DNA of 12,668 bases. Source: an uncultured Mesocricetibacter sp. GTDB lineage: Bacteria > Pseudomonadota > Gammaproteobacteria > Enterobacterales > Pasteurellaceae. The stretch lies in the NCBI GenBank assembly GCA_905373425.1, contig CAJPST010000047.1, positions 1-12,668 on the forward strand. Reading direction: 5' to 3'. Below, in pieces: positions 1 through 5,885 of the stretch (position 1 is its first letter; every line of letters starts with the position of its first letter). The position numbers were made by a program, and so were the translations under genes. Under the pieces are notes generated by a model, which was not told the DNA's origin, did not search any database, and worked only from the letters and a program-made list of their open reading frames with translations.

Positions 1-49
1 CTGCCAAGCCATTCTTTTTCAGCATTTTTGCTTTTGCAGCCATGCCCAT
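1..49 (-). other. Possible edge ORF fragment, unassigned
   Basis: On the minus strand an ATG at 47-49 opens a frame that stays open to the left edge (beginning MGMAAKAKMLKKNGLA). An in-frame TAG lies about 25 bases upstream, so the frame cannot extend far in that direction. The residues before the ATG (RLIFKSP) read plausibly as protein, so this could be a decayed or truncated C-terminal piece rather than a true start. The purine-rich AGGGGAG upstream is about 20 bases from the ATG, too far for a normal ribosome binding site. I do not recognise the product. Confidence 0.15.
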
Positions 50-73
50 GGGAGATTTAAAAATAAGTCTCCC
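50..73. repeat. Short inverted repeat (GGGAGA / TCTCCC)
   Basis: GGGAGA at 50-55 and TCTCCC at 68-73 can pair around a 12-base AT-rich loop. There is no T-run on either side, so it is not a convincing intrinsic terminator. It lies between the left-edge fragment and the alkylation-repair-like gene, and its role is unknown. Confidence 0.3.
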
Positions 74-104
74 CTAACAATTAAAGAAACACTTTAAAGC
101 ATCG

Positions 105-110
105 TATAAC
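105..110 (+). promoter_or_regulatory. Possible -10 element for the alkylation-repair-like gene
   Basis: TATAAC matches the sigma-70 -10 consensus at 5 of 6 positions and lies 45 bases before the TTG start at 155. The -35 region 16-18 bases upstream is poor. A TTGACA at 112-117 has no good -10 at the right distance. The promoter assignment is therefore weak. Confidence 0.25.
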
Positions 111-154
111 ATTGACACATATTTAGAGTCACTGTTGAAGGCGTAGGAGTTCAT

Positions 155-772
155 TTGAAAGAGTATATTGCAAGTTTAGAAAAAGAATTTTCTTTAATAG
201 AACACGGCTTCAAGGAAGAAGAAAAAAGGGCTTTAATGGATTATAAATCCCATGATCGTGAATATATAAAGCAATTAGCATTTTTAGCTTATCAAACTGA
301 TATATATCAAGTAAGAATGTACGCCGTGTTTCTATTTGGATATTTATCAAAAGATCAAGAAATTTTACTCTTTATGAGAGATGAGGTTTCTAAAGATGCT
401 AATTGGAGAGTTCAGGAAGTGTTAGCGAAAGCGTTTGACGAATTTTGCAATAACACCGGATATGAAAAAGCACTTTCGACTATTGATGAATGGTTACAGA
501 ATGCTAATCCTAATACCAGAAGATCCGTTACAGAAGGCTTAAGAATATGGACAAGCAGACCATATTTTAAAGAAAATCCTAACGAGGCAATTAAAAGAAT
601 AGCTAATTTAAAAGAAGACTCCAGCGAATATGTTAGAAAATCGGTAGGAAACGCGTTAAGAGATATCAGTAAGAACTTTCCAGAACTCATTAAAAATGAA
701 CTTAATAATTGGAATTTAGAAAGCAAAGAAATTAACCAAGTTTATAAATTAGCGGGTAAATTGATTTGCTAA
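155..772 (+). CDS. HEAT-repeat DNA alkylation-repair family protein (AlkC/AlkD-like)
   Basis: This 205-residue, all-helical protein reads like the HEAT-repeat DNA glycosylases of the AlkC/AlkD superfamily, which remove alkylated bases such as 3-methyladenine. The strongest family marks are NWRVQEVLAKAFD (residues 83-95), NPNTRRSVTEGLRIW (118-132) and SSEYVRKSVGNALRDIS (156-172). These resemble the conserved VRR-SEG and SEYVRRSV-N-L-DI blocks of AlkC-type proteins. It is a little shorter than typical AlkD. The start is TTG at 155, because GGAG at 146-149 sits 5 bases upstream and no ATG fits. The gene is clearly more AT-rich than its neighbours, contains no uptake signal and ends at its own terminator, all of which suggests horizontal acquisition. 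The family call is fairly sure. Glycosylase activity and substrate are inferred, since I cannot place the catalytic residues with certainty. Confidence 0.75.
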   Translation: MKEYIASLEKEFSLIEHGFKEEEKRALMDYKSHDREYIKQLAFLAYQTDIYQVRMYAVFLFGYLSKDQEILLFMRDEVSKDANWRVQEVLAKAFDEFCNNTGYEKALSTIDEWLQNANPNTRRSVTEGLRIWTSRPYFKENPNEAIKRIANLKEDSSEYVRKSVGNALRDISKNFPELIKNELNNWNLESKEINQVYKLAGKLIC

Positions 773-824
773 CAACTCACAGTTTGTCCAAACTAAAAAT
801 CAAATAAAATGCTATGGCATAAAG

Positions 825-856
825 AACAGTAAATCAGAGAGGTTTGCTGTTTTTTA
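825..856 (+). terminator. Rho-independent terminator of the alkylation-repair-like gene
   Basis: The arms 825-835 (AACAGTAAATC) and 841-851 (GGTTTGCTGTT) pair over 11 positions with two G-U wobbles around the loop AGAGA. The right arm runs into a T tract ending near 856. It lies about 50 bases after the stop codon at 772. Confidence 0.75.
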
Positions 857-899
857 TTGTTCAAAATTCAAAAATAAAGAGAAAAATATAGAAATAAAA

Positions 900-931
900 A
901 CCGCACTTTAGATTTCACTCTAAAGTGCGGT
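900..931 (-). terminator. USS-pair hairpin terminator of pckA
   Basis: Two inverted uptake signals, 900-912 (ACCGCACTTTAGA) and 919-931 (TCTAAAGTGCGGT), form a perfect 13-bp stem with a 6-base loop. On the minus strand the stem is followed by a run of five T. It lies about 30 bases after the pckA stop. Paired USS acting as terminators is a well-known habit of Pasteurellaceae genomes. Together with the plus-strand terminator at 825-856 it separates two convergent genes. Confidence 0.85.
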
Positions 932-962
932 GAGTTTTAATAGCGTTTTTTAAACTTAAGAA

Positions 963-2576
963 TTACGCTTTCGGTCCGGCAGCCACTAATGCTTGACCTT
1001 CAGCCGTGCCGGTGTATTTCTCGAAGTTTTTCGCGAAACGATTTGCCAAATCTTTAGCTTTTTCTTCCCATTGTGCTTTGTCTGCATAAGTATCACGCGG
1101 ATCTAAGATAGCAGGATCTACGCCAGGCAATGCTTTCGGAATAGAGAAATCGAAGATTGGTAATTTGCTCATTTCTGCTTTGTCGATTGAACCGTCTAAG
1201 ATTGCATCGATAATACCGCGAGTATCTTTAATGGAGATACGTTTTCCGGTACCGTTCCAACCGGTATTCACCAAATAAGCTTGCGCACCGGATGCTTGCA
1301 TACGTTTAACTAATACTTCCGCATATTGTGTCGGATGCAAACTTAAGAATGCAGCACCGAAACAAGCTGAGAAAGTTGGAGTCGGTTCGGTAATACCACG
1401 TTCGGTACCTGCCAATTTCGCAGTAAAGCCGGACAAGAAGTAATATTTAGTTTGCTCAGGCGTCAATTTAGATACCGGAGGTAATACGCCGAATGCATCC
1501 GCAGATAAGAAGATCACTTTGGTTGCATGCCCTGCTTTAGATGGCAGTACGATGTTTTTAATGTGGTTGATCGGATAAGAAACACGGGTGTTTTCTGTTT
1601 TGGAACCGTCATCATAGTCTACATCACCGTTGCTTAATACAACCACGTTTTCTAATAATGCATTACGTTTGATAGCACCATAGATATCCGGTTCGTTTTC
1701 AGCAGACAGTTTAATGGTTTTCGCGTAGCAACCACCTTCGTAGTTGAATACGCCCTCATCATCCCAACCATGTTCGTCGTCACCGATAAGTTTACGTTTC
1801 GGATCGGTAGAAAGTGTGGTTTTACCGGTACCGGATAAGCCGAAGAATACAGCCACATCGCCTTTTTCTCCCACGTTAGCAGAACAGTGCATTGATGCAA
1901 TGCCTTTCAGCGGTAGGAAGTAGTTCATCATAGAGAACATACCTTTTTTCATTTCACCGCCGTACCATGTACCACCAATTAATTGGATACCCTCAGTGAT
2001 ATTGAACGCAACGAAGTTCTCAGAATTTAAACCTTGTTCTTTCCAGTTCGGGTTGGTTACTTTAGAACCGTTCATCACCACAAAGTCAGGTTTGAAATTC
2101 GCTAATTCTTCTGCTGTCGGACGAATAAACATATTGGTCACAAAGTGAGCTTGCCATGCAACTTCAGTTACGATACGCACCGCCAAACGGGTATCTTCGT
2201 TCGCACCGCAGAATGCGTCAACTACGAATAAACGTTTGCCGGAAAGTTGTTTGGTGACTAAACCTTTTAAACTTTGCCAAGTTTCTTGGTTCATCGGTTT
2301 GTTGTCATTTTTTACTTTATCGCTTGTCCACCATACGGTGTTTTCGGTTTTCTTATCTAATACAATGTATTTGTCTTTTGGTGAACGACCGGTGAAAATA
2401 CCAGTATCTACCGCCACAGCGCCCTGATTGGTTACGATACCTTTTTCATAACCTTCCAGACCCGGTTTGGTTTCTTCTTCAAATAACCGCTCATAACTCG
2501 GGTTATATACCACTTCTTTTACATCGTAAATACCAATGTCGCCAAGTTGTTGGATTACTTTGTTTACGTCAGTCAT
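963..2576 (-). CDS. pckA: Phosphoenolpyruvate carboxykinase (ATP)
   Basis: This 537-residue enzyme catalyses oxaloacetate + ATP to phosphoenolpyruvate + CO2 + ADP. It is the entry step of gluconeogenesis, and in CO2-fixing Pasteurellaceae it can run in reverse towards C4 acids. Visible motifs are the substrate-binding RSP (residues 64-66), the metal-site block around YGGEMKKG (205-212) and H230, the Walker-A-like GLSGTGKT (246-253) and the kinase-2 metal motif IGDDEHGWD (264-272). The length is normal for bacterial ATP-type enzymes. The start ATG at 2574-2576 is preceded by GAGGT at 2583-2587 with good spacing. The gene is monocistronic: it ends at a USS hairpin and has its own CRP-like promoter region. 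Nothing is missing or broken. Confidence 0.98.
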   Translation of the reverse strand: MTDVNKVIQQLGDIGIYDVKEVVYNPSYERLFEEETKPGLEGYEKGIVTNQGAVAVDTGIFTGRSPKDKYIVLDKKTENTVWWTSDKVKNDNKPMNQETWQSLKGLVTKQLSGKRLFVVDAFCGANEDTRLAVRIVTEVAWQAHFVTNMFIRPTAEELANFKPDFVVMNGSKVTNPNWKEQGLNSENFVAFNITEGIQLIGGTWYGGEMKKGMFSMMNYFLPLKGIASMHCSANVGEKGDVAVFFGLSGTGKTTLSTDPKRKLIGDDEHGWDDEGVFNYEGGCYAKTIKLSAENEPDIYGAIKRNALLENVVVLSNGDVDYDDGSKTENTRVSYPINHIKNIVLPSKAGHATKVIFLSADAFGVLPPVSKLTPEQTKYYFLSGFTAKLAGTERGITEPTPTFSACFGAAFLSLHPTQYAEVLVKRMQASGAQAYLVNTGWNGTGKRISIKDTRGIIDAILDGSIDKAEMSKLPIFDFSIPKALPGVDPAILDPRDTYADKAQWEEKAKDLANRFAKNFEKYTGTAEGQALVAAGPKA

Positions 2577-2631
2577 AGAATTACCTCATATTAAAGATTA
2601 AGATTGTAAAGTGAGTCATAAAACTCCCGTC

Positions 2632-2637
2632 ATTATA
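2632..2637 (-). promoter_or_regulatory. Predicted -10 element of pckA
   Basis: On the minus strand this reads TATAAT, a perfect sigma-70 -10. It lies about 55 bases before the pckA start codon and predicts transcription starting near 2625. The -35 position is poor (CATTTT), as expected for an activator-dependent promoter. Confidence 0.55.
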
Positions 2638-2655
2638 AATAAATTTGTACCTAAA

Positions 2656-2677
2656 AAATGTTATGTAGATCAAATTT
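2656..2677 (-). promoter_or_regulatory. Putative CRP site at about -41.5 of the pckA promoter
   Basis: On the minus strand the core is TTTGA-N6-TAACA (2674-2659), matching 4 of 5 bases in each half of TGTGA-N6-TCACA. Its centre at 2666.5 is about 41.5 bp upstream of the start predicted from the -10 at 2632-2637. This is the classic class II activator position, replacing the weak -35. CRP control of pckA fits its catabolite-repressed gluconeogenic role. The site is inferred from sequence only. Confidence 0.45.
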
Positions 2678-2715
2678 TTGATAATTAGTTGGAATTTTCC
2701 TGAAAATAAAGCTGT

Positions 2716-2737
2716 TTTTGTGATTTAAATCAAAAAA
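2716..2737. promoter_or_regulatory. Putative upstream CRP site of pckA
   Basis: The core TGTGA-N6-TCAAA (2719-2734) has one perfect and one near-perfect half, flanked by T-rich and A-rich arms as in the CRP consensus. It is a stronger match than the site at 2656-2677 and is centred 60 bp further from the pckA start, near -101.5. The two could act together on pckA. It is 385 bp from nrdB, so a role there is less likely. Confidence 0.5.
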
Positions 2738-2806
2738 AACAAAGAATAGAAATTGCAAATTTTTGTGTTTTCTTTGGTTCCCTTGCCCGAAATACACCTT
2801 ACAGAA

Positions 2807-2848
2807 AAAGTGCGGTCAGAAATTTGTGTATTTTCTGAACCGCACTTT
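2807..2848. terminator. Inverted USS hairpin inside the divergent region
   Basis: AAAGTGCGGT at 2807-2816 and ACCGCACTTT at 2839-2848 are inverted uptake signals. The stem continues inward with CAGAAA / TTTCTG apart from one bulged base, around an 8-base loop. It has terminator shape but no strong T tract follows on either strand, and no gene ends here on either strand. It may be a relict terminator or an insulator between the pckA and nrdB promoters. Confidence 0.6.
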
Positions 2849-2860
2849 CAATTTTATCTG

Positions 2861-2942
2861 ATGAAATTTTATGCAAACGAGAGAGGGCAGATTTACCTTT
2901 TTAGCCGATAGGGTAAAGTATGCTCAGGTAAGATTTTTTCAT
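2861..2942 (+). promoter_or_regulatory. Degenerate glycine-riboswitch-like sequence, single aptamer
   Basis: In order, GAGAGAG (2879-2885), GCCGA (2914-2918), a GGGTAAA block (2921-2927) and GCTCAGGTAA (2922-2931 region, CAGGTAA at about 2925-2931) follow the GAGAG ... CCGAAGnnGyAA ... CUCUCAGGyAA layout of glycine (gcvT) aptamers. ATGAAA at 2861-2866 can pair with TTTCAT at 2937-2942 as a closing stem. Against it, the GGAC end is missing, the GAGAG/CUCUC pairing is only partial, there is no second aptamer, and the next gene is nrdB, not a glycine gene. No promoter is evident between it and the hairpin at 2807-2848. It may be a decayed relict or a coincidence. Confidence 0.3.
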
Positions 2943-2952
2943 AATGCGCGGT

Positions 2953-2958
2953 TATAAT
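2953..2958 (+). promoter_or_regulatory. Candidate distal -10 of nrdBA
   Basis: A perfect TATAAT lies just upstream of the first NrdR box. Transcription would start near 2965, so the boxes at 2971-3017 would sit directly downstream, where a repressor could block it. No good -35 is seen 16-18 bases upstream. Confidence 0.3.
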
Positions 2959-2970
2959 TTCCATAAGAAA

Positions 2971-2986
2971 CCACTATATTTTGTGC
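2971..2986 (+). promoter_or_regulatory. NrdR box 1
   Basis: The sequence CCACTATATTTTGTGC closely matches the 16-bp NrdR consensus (ACACwATATATwGTGT type), with the CTATAT core starting at 2974. NrdR is the ATP/dATP-sensing repressor of ribonucleotide reductase genes. The partner box lies 31 bp downstream, the spacing typical of NrdR box pairs. Confidence 0.8.
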
Positions 2987-3001
2987 TGCCACAAGAAAAA
3001 A

Positions 3002-3017
3002 AAACTATATCTTGATT
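3002..3017 (+). promoter_or_regulatory. NrdR box 2
   Basis: The sequence AAACTATATCTTGATT keeps the CTATAT core (from 3005) and the following TTG but is weaker at both ends than box 1. Core-to-core distance is 31 bp, about three helical turns, placing both boxes on the same DNA face. This pairing supports both calls. Confidence 0.7.
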
Positions 3018-3092
3018 TTACAAATCTGAAAAAATTTTCTAAAATGGCATCCTTTTTGTGTACTTTGAGTGCGCACTTCTATTTCTTTCTTC

Positions 3093-3098
3093 TATAAT
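3093..3098 (+). promoter_or_regulatory. Candidate proximal -10 of nrdBA
   Basis: A perfect TATAAT lies 20 bases before the nrdB start. The implied leader would be only about 14 bases, just enough for the GAGAG ribosome-binding site at 3108-3112. The -35 region is weak (TTGAGT at 3065-3070 is 22 bases away). Confidence 0.4.
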
Positions 3099-3118
3099 AA
3101 AATTTTTGAGAGTTAACT

Positions 3119-4096
3119 ATGTCCCGCAATCTTTTTGAAAAACGCTTGCAAATCAAGCCGTATGAATATCCCGAACTATTGGAATTCAAAGATGCCATCC
3201 GCCATTCTTACTGGTTACACACCGAATTCAACTTTACCGGCGACATTCAAGATTATAAAACCAATATCAATAACCACGAACGTCATGTATTGACCCGCGC
3301 AATGCTTGCCATTTCGCAAGTAGAAGTCAATGTAAAACGCTTTTGGGGTGAGTTATACCGCTACTTCCCGAAACCGGAAATGGACGATGTGGGCGGCACC
3401 TTCGCCGAATCAGAAGTGCGCCATAAAGATGCGTATTCTTTCCTATTGGAAAAACTCGGTTTGAATGAGATGTTCACTCAAATTCAAGACATTGAGCCGT
3501 TAATGAATCGCATTCGGTATATGGAAAGTTTTATGAAAGACAAAGATGCCGGCAAAGGTGAATTTGTACTATCACTGGTGTTATTTTCTTTGTTTGTAGA
3601 GCATATTTCGTTGTTCGGACAGTTTTTGATTATGATGTCTTTTAATAAGCATAGAAACCTATTTAAAGGTATTTCCAATGCTGTAGAAGCCACATCTAAA
3701 GAAGAAGAAATTCACGGTAAATTCGGAATTGCGCTATACGAAATTTTGCGTGACGAACATGGCGAATTATTTACCCCGCAATTCTTTACCGAGTTGCAAA
3801 CTCTTGCTAGTCAAGCCTTTGAAGCAGAACGCAGTATTTTAGACTGGATTTTTGAAGAGGGCGATTTATCTTTCATTAGCAAAGCAACGGTGGAAAATTA
3901 TATTAAAAACCGTTATAACAACTCGTTGGCAATCCTAGGCTTAGAACCGCCGCATAGTATTAATGGCGAGATGTTAAAAGAAACCGAATGGTTTGATATT
4001 GAAATTCTGTCCAGTAAGGAAACGGATTTCTTTAACAAACGCAGTACCGATTACAGTAAAAAAATGAAGCAGATTACCGCAGATGACTTATTCTAA
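3119..4096 (+). CDS. nrdB: Class I ribonucleotide reductase beta subunit, probable class Id (dimanganese)
   Basis: This 325-residue R2 protein makes the oxidised metal cofactor that starts radical chemistry in NrdA. The predicted metal ligands are E69, E99, H102, E161, E196 and H199, and Y106 sits in the ExxHxxxY position of the E. coli radical tyrosine. The first ligand is Glu where E. coli NrdB has Asp84, and there is no N-terminal ATP-cone. From memory, this ligand set and the partner's short form match class Id enzymes studied from Flavobacterium johnsoniae and Actinobacillus ureae, where a Mn2 centre is oxidised by superoxide. Metal identity is thus an inference. It is the first gene of an nrdBA operon, the reverse of the E. 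coli nrdAB order, under a pair of NrdR boxes. No nrdI or ferredoxin gene is adjacent, as expected for a NrdI-independent class. GAGAG upstream supports the ATG start. Confidence 0.93.
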   Translation: MSRNLFEKRLQIKPYEYPELLEFKDAIRHSYWLHTEFNFTGDIQDYKTNINNHERHVLTRAMLAISQVEVNVKRFWGELYRYFPKPEMDDVGGTFAESEVRHKDAYSFLLEKLGLNEMFTQIQDIEPLMNRIRYMESFMKDKDAGKGEFVLSLVLFSLFVEHISLFGQFLIMMSFNKHRNLFKGISNAVEATSKEEEIHGKFGIALYEILRDEHGELFTPQFFTELQTLASQAFEAERSILDWIFEEGDLSFISKATVENYIKNRYNNSLAILGLEPPHSINGEMLKETEWFDIEILSSKETDFFNKRSTDYSKKMKQITADDLF

Positions 4097-5750
4097 CCCA
4101 CAACGCCCGGATTTCCACTGGCTAAACGACGACAGCCGTTTGTTCTTACAGCGCGGCTATTTATTGGAAGGCACCACCGCACTTGAGCGTATTCGTTACA
4201 TTGCCGAACATGCCGAACACAAACTCGGTATTGAAGGTTTTGCCGATAAATTTTATCACTATATGGCGCGTGGCTATTTCTCTCTATCCTCCCCAATTTG
4301 GTCAAACTTCGGTTTGGATCGCGGCCTACCAATTTCCTGTTTTGGTAGTTATATTGGTGATTCCATTCACGAAATTATGACCACTACTGCAGAAGTCGGC
4401 ATGATGAGTAAAATAGGCGGCGGTACGTCGGCTTATTTCGGCGATATTCGTCCGCGCGGCAGTGTGATCAAAAACAACGGCAAATCCGACGGTTCGTTTA
4501 ATTTCAGCAAGCTGTTCGACACGATTATTGACGTAATCTCACAAGGCACATCACGCAAAGGACAGTTCGCCGGTTATATCGATATCGAACATGGCGATAT
4601 TGAAGAATGGTTGGATATTCACACCGAAGGCAACCCGATTCAGTTAATGTATTACGGCGTGTGCGTCGGACATGATTGGCTGGAATCTATGAAAGCAGGT
4701 GATCCGTTTAAGCGTCAGTTGTGGGCAAAATTATTACAGCGCAAAACTGAGACCGGTATTCCGTACTTGTTCTTCAAAGATAATGCCAATGCAGGGCGTC
4801 CGGATGTATATAAAGATAAAAATATGACCATTCACGCCTCCAATTTGTGTACGGAAATTATGTTGCCGTCGAACAGTGAGGAAAGTTTCGTATGTTGCTT
4901 GTCTTCCATGAACCTGTTGTATTTTGATGAATGGAAAGATACTGACGCGCCAGAAGTATTAACGTATTTCCTTGACGTGGTGATGAGTGAGTTTATCGAA
5001 AAAAGTAAAGATATTCCTTATTTGCACCGCGCAAATCGTTTTGCGACCCGTCATCGAGCTTTAGGATTAGGCGTACTGGGTTGGCATAGCTATTTGCAGG
5101 CAAACAATATCGCGTTTGATAGTTTTGAAGCTATGCAAAAGAACAATTTTATTTTCAAGACGTTACAACAGAAGACATTGAAAGCTTCACAAGAGCTGGC
5201 GGCTCGTTTCGGCGAGCCGGAAATTCTCAAAGGCTACGGTCGCCGCAACACCACGTTAATGAGTATTGCGCCAACCAAATCCAGTAGCTTTATTTTGGGC
5301 AGCGTATCACCATCGGTGGAACCGTTCAAATCCAACTATTATGTGAAGGATTTGGCTAAAATTAAGACAACCTATAAAAACCCGTTCTTAGTTAAATTGC
5401 TACAAGAAAAAGGACTGGATCAGGAAGAAATCTGGGAAAGCATTCTGCATAACGACGGCTCAGTGCAACATTTGGAACAGCTTTCCGAGCACGAAAAAGA
5501 AGTGTTTAAAACCTTCTCCGAAATCAGCCAACTGAGTGTCATTCAGCAGGCGGCACAACGTCAGCAATACATTGATCAAGGGCAAAGCATTAATGTGATG
5601 ATCCACCCTGCGACACCGGCAAAGGATTTGAACCAGCTATATCTTACCGCTGAAGAACTGGGCTTAAAATCCATTTATTATCAATTCAGCATGAGTGCAG
5701 CCCAGGTATTCAACCGTAATTTGTTGAGCTGTAGCAGCTGTGAGGGATAA
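4083..5750 (+). CDS. nrdA: Class I ribonucleotide reductase alpha subunit, minimal form without ATP-cone
   Basis: This 555-residue catalytic subunit reduces ribonucleotides to deoxyribonucleotides. All core residues are visible: C86 and C271 as the reducing pair, N254-L-C256-T-E258 carrying the thiyl-radical cysteine, the radical-transfer tyrosines Y532-Y533, and a C-terminal CSSC (550-553) that reloads reducing equivalents. It is about 200 residues shorter than E. coli NrdA. The N-terminal ATP-cone that senses dATP is absent, and other peripheral segments are trimmed, so overall activity regulation must differ or be lost. This compact form is the hallmark of class Id alpha subunits. Position 272 is an extra Cys beside C271. 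The start overlaps the nrdB end by 14 bp with little ribosome-binding sequence, which points to translational coupling and balanced subunits. A USS lies inside at 4176-4184. Confidence 0.95.
   Translation: MTYSNPQRPDFHWLNDDSRLFLQRGYLLEGTTALERIRYIAEHAEHKLGIEGFADKFYHYMARGYFSLSSPIWSNFGLDRGLPISCFGSYIGDSIHEIMTTTAEVGMMSKIGGGTSAYFGDIRPRGSVIKNNGKSDGSFNFSKLFDTIIDVISQGTSRKGQFAGYIDIEHGDIEEWLDIHTEGNPIQLMYYGVCVGHDWLESMKAGDPFKRQLWAKLLQRKTETGIPYLFFKDNANAGRPDVYKDKNMTIHASNLCTEIMLPSNSEESFVCCLSSMNLLYFDEWKDTDAPEVLTYFLDVVMSEFIEKSKDIPYLHRANRFATRHRALGLGVLGWHSYLQANNIAFDSFEAMQKNNFIFKTLQQKTLKASQELAARFGEPEILKGYGRRNTTLMSIAPTKSSSFILGSVSPSVEPFKSNYYVKDLAKIKTTYKNPFLVKLLQEKGLDQEEIWESILHNDGSVQHLEQLSEHEKEVFKTFSEISQLSVIQQAAQRQQYIDQGQSINVMIHPATPAKDLNQLYLTAEELGLKSIYYQFSMSAAQVFNRNLLSCSSCEG
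4176..4184 (-). repeat. DNA uptake signal (USS core) in nrdA
   Basis: ACCGCACTT is the 9-bp H. influenzae-type USS core in reverse orientation. Its presence inside nrdA indicates that this gene has resided long enough in a USS-bearing genome to gain one, or came from a relative. Confidence 0.8.
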
Positions 5751-5764
5751 AACTCATAAAAAAA

Positions 5765-5822
5765 CCACCGCACTTTGTCGTTAAAAGCATATATAACCAA
5801 GAAACGGCAGATTATGCGGTGG
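5765..5822 (+). repeat. Long inverted repeat in the nrdA 3' region, including a USS
   Basis: CCACCGCA at 5765-5772 pairs with TGCGGTGG at 5815-5822. Further in, GTCGTT can pair with AACGGC (one G-U). The left arm contains a full uptake signal at 5767-5776, while the right arm has only part of one. The structure sits between the nrdA stop and the terminator at 5836-5866, so it would be in the 3' end of the nrdBA mRNA. Its role is unknown; it may be a decayed USS pair. Confidence 0.45.
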
Positions 5823-5835
5823 ATAGGTTAATAAT

Positions 5836-5866
5836 AAAAAGGTCTGAAATATTTCAGACCTTTTTT
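5836..5866. terminator. Bidirectional terminator between nrdA and rimO
   Basis: A perfect palindrome with arms 5836-5850 and 5851-5865 (AAAAAGGTCTGAAAT and its complement) is flanked by A and T tracts, so it can terminate transcription from both sides. It serves the convergent nrdBA (plus) and rimO (minus) transcripts. Confidence 0.88.
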
Positions 5867-5885
5867 GTTTAACCGAAACGGATTT

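Larger units (their letters stand above)
2577..3118. other. 542-bp gene-free divergent region between pckA and nrdB
   Basis: This is the only gap above 300 bp. From left to right it holds the pckA -10 element and two CRP-like sites, an inverted USS hairpin, a glycine-riboswitch-like sequence, a pair of NrdR boxes, and a -10 element close to nrdB. I see no convincing ORF. The combination of a terminator-like hairpin and a riboswitch-like stretch with no gene between two divergent promoters suggests that a gene was lost, or that a segment was inserted here. Each element is listed separately. Confidence 0.8.

Noticed and set aside
1..60. Plus-strand reading of the left edge as a gene end
   Set aside because: All three plus frames reach stops within about 100 bases, but none gives a recognisable C-terminus, so no call is made.
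112..117. TTGACA as a perfect -35 for the alkylation-repair-like gene
   Set aside because: No -10-like hexamer lies 15-19 bases downstream, so it does not form a complete promoter.
2669..2682. ATCAAA-TTTGAT palindrome considered as an FNR site
   Set aside because: FNR needs TTGAT-N4-ATCAA; here the half-sites are in the opposite order.
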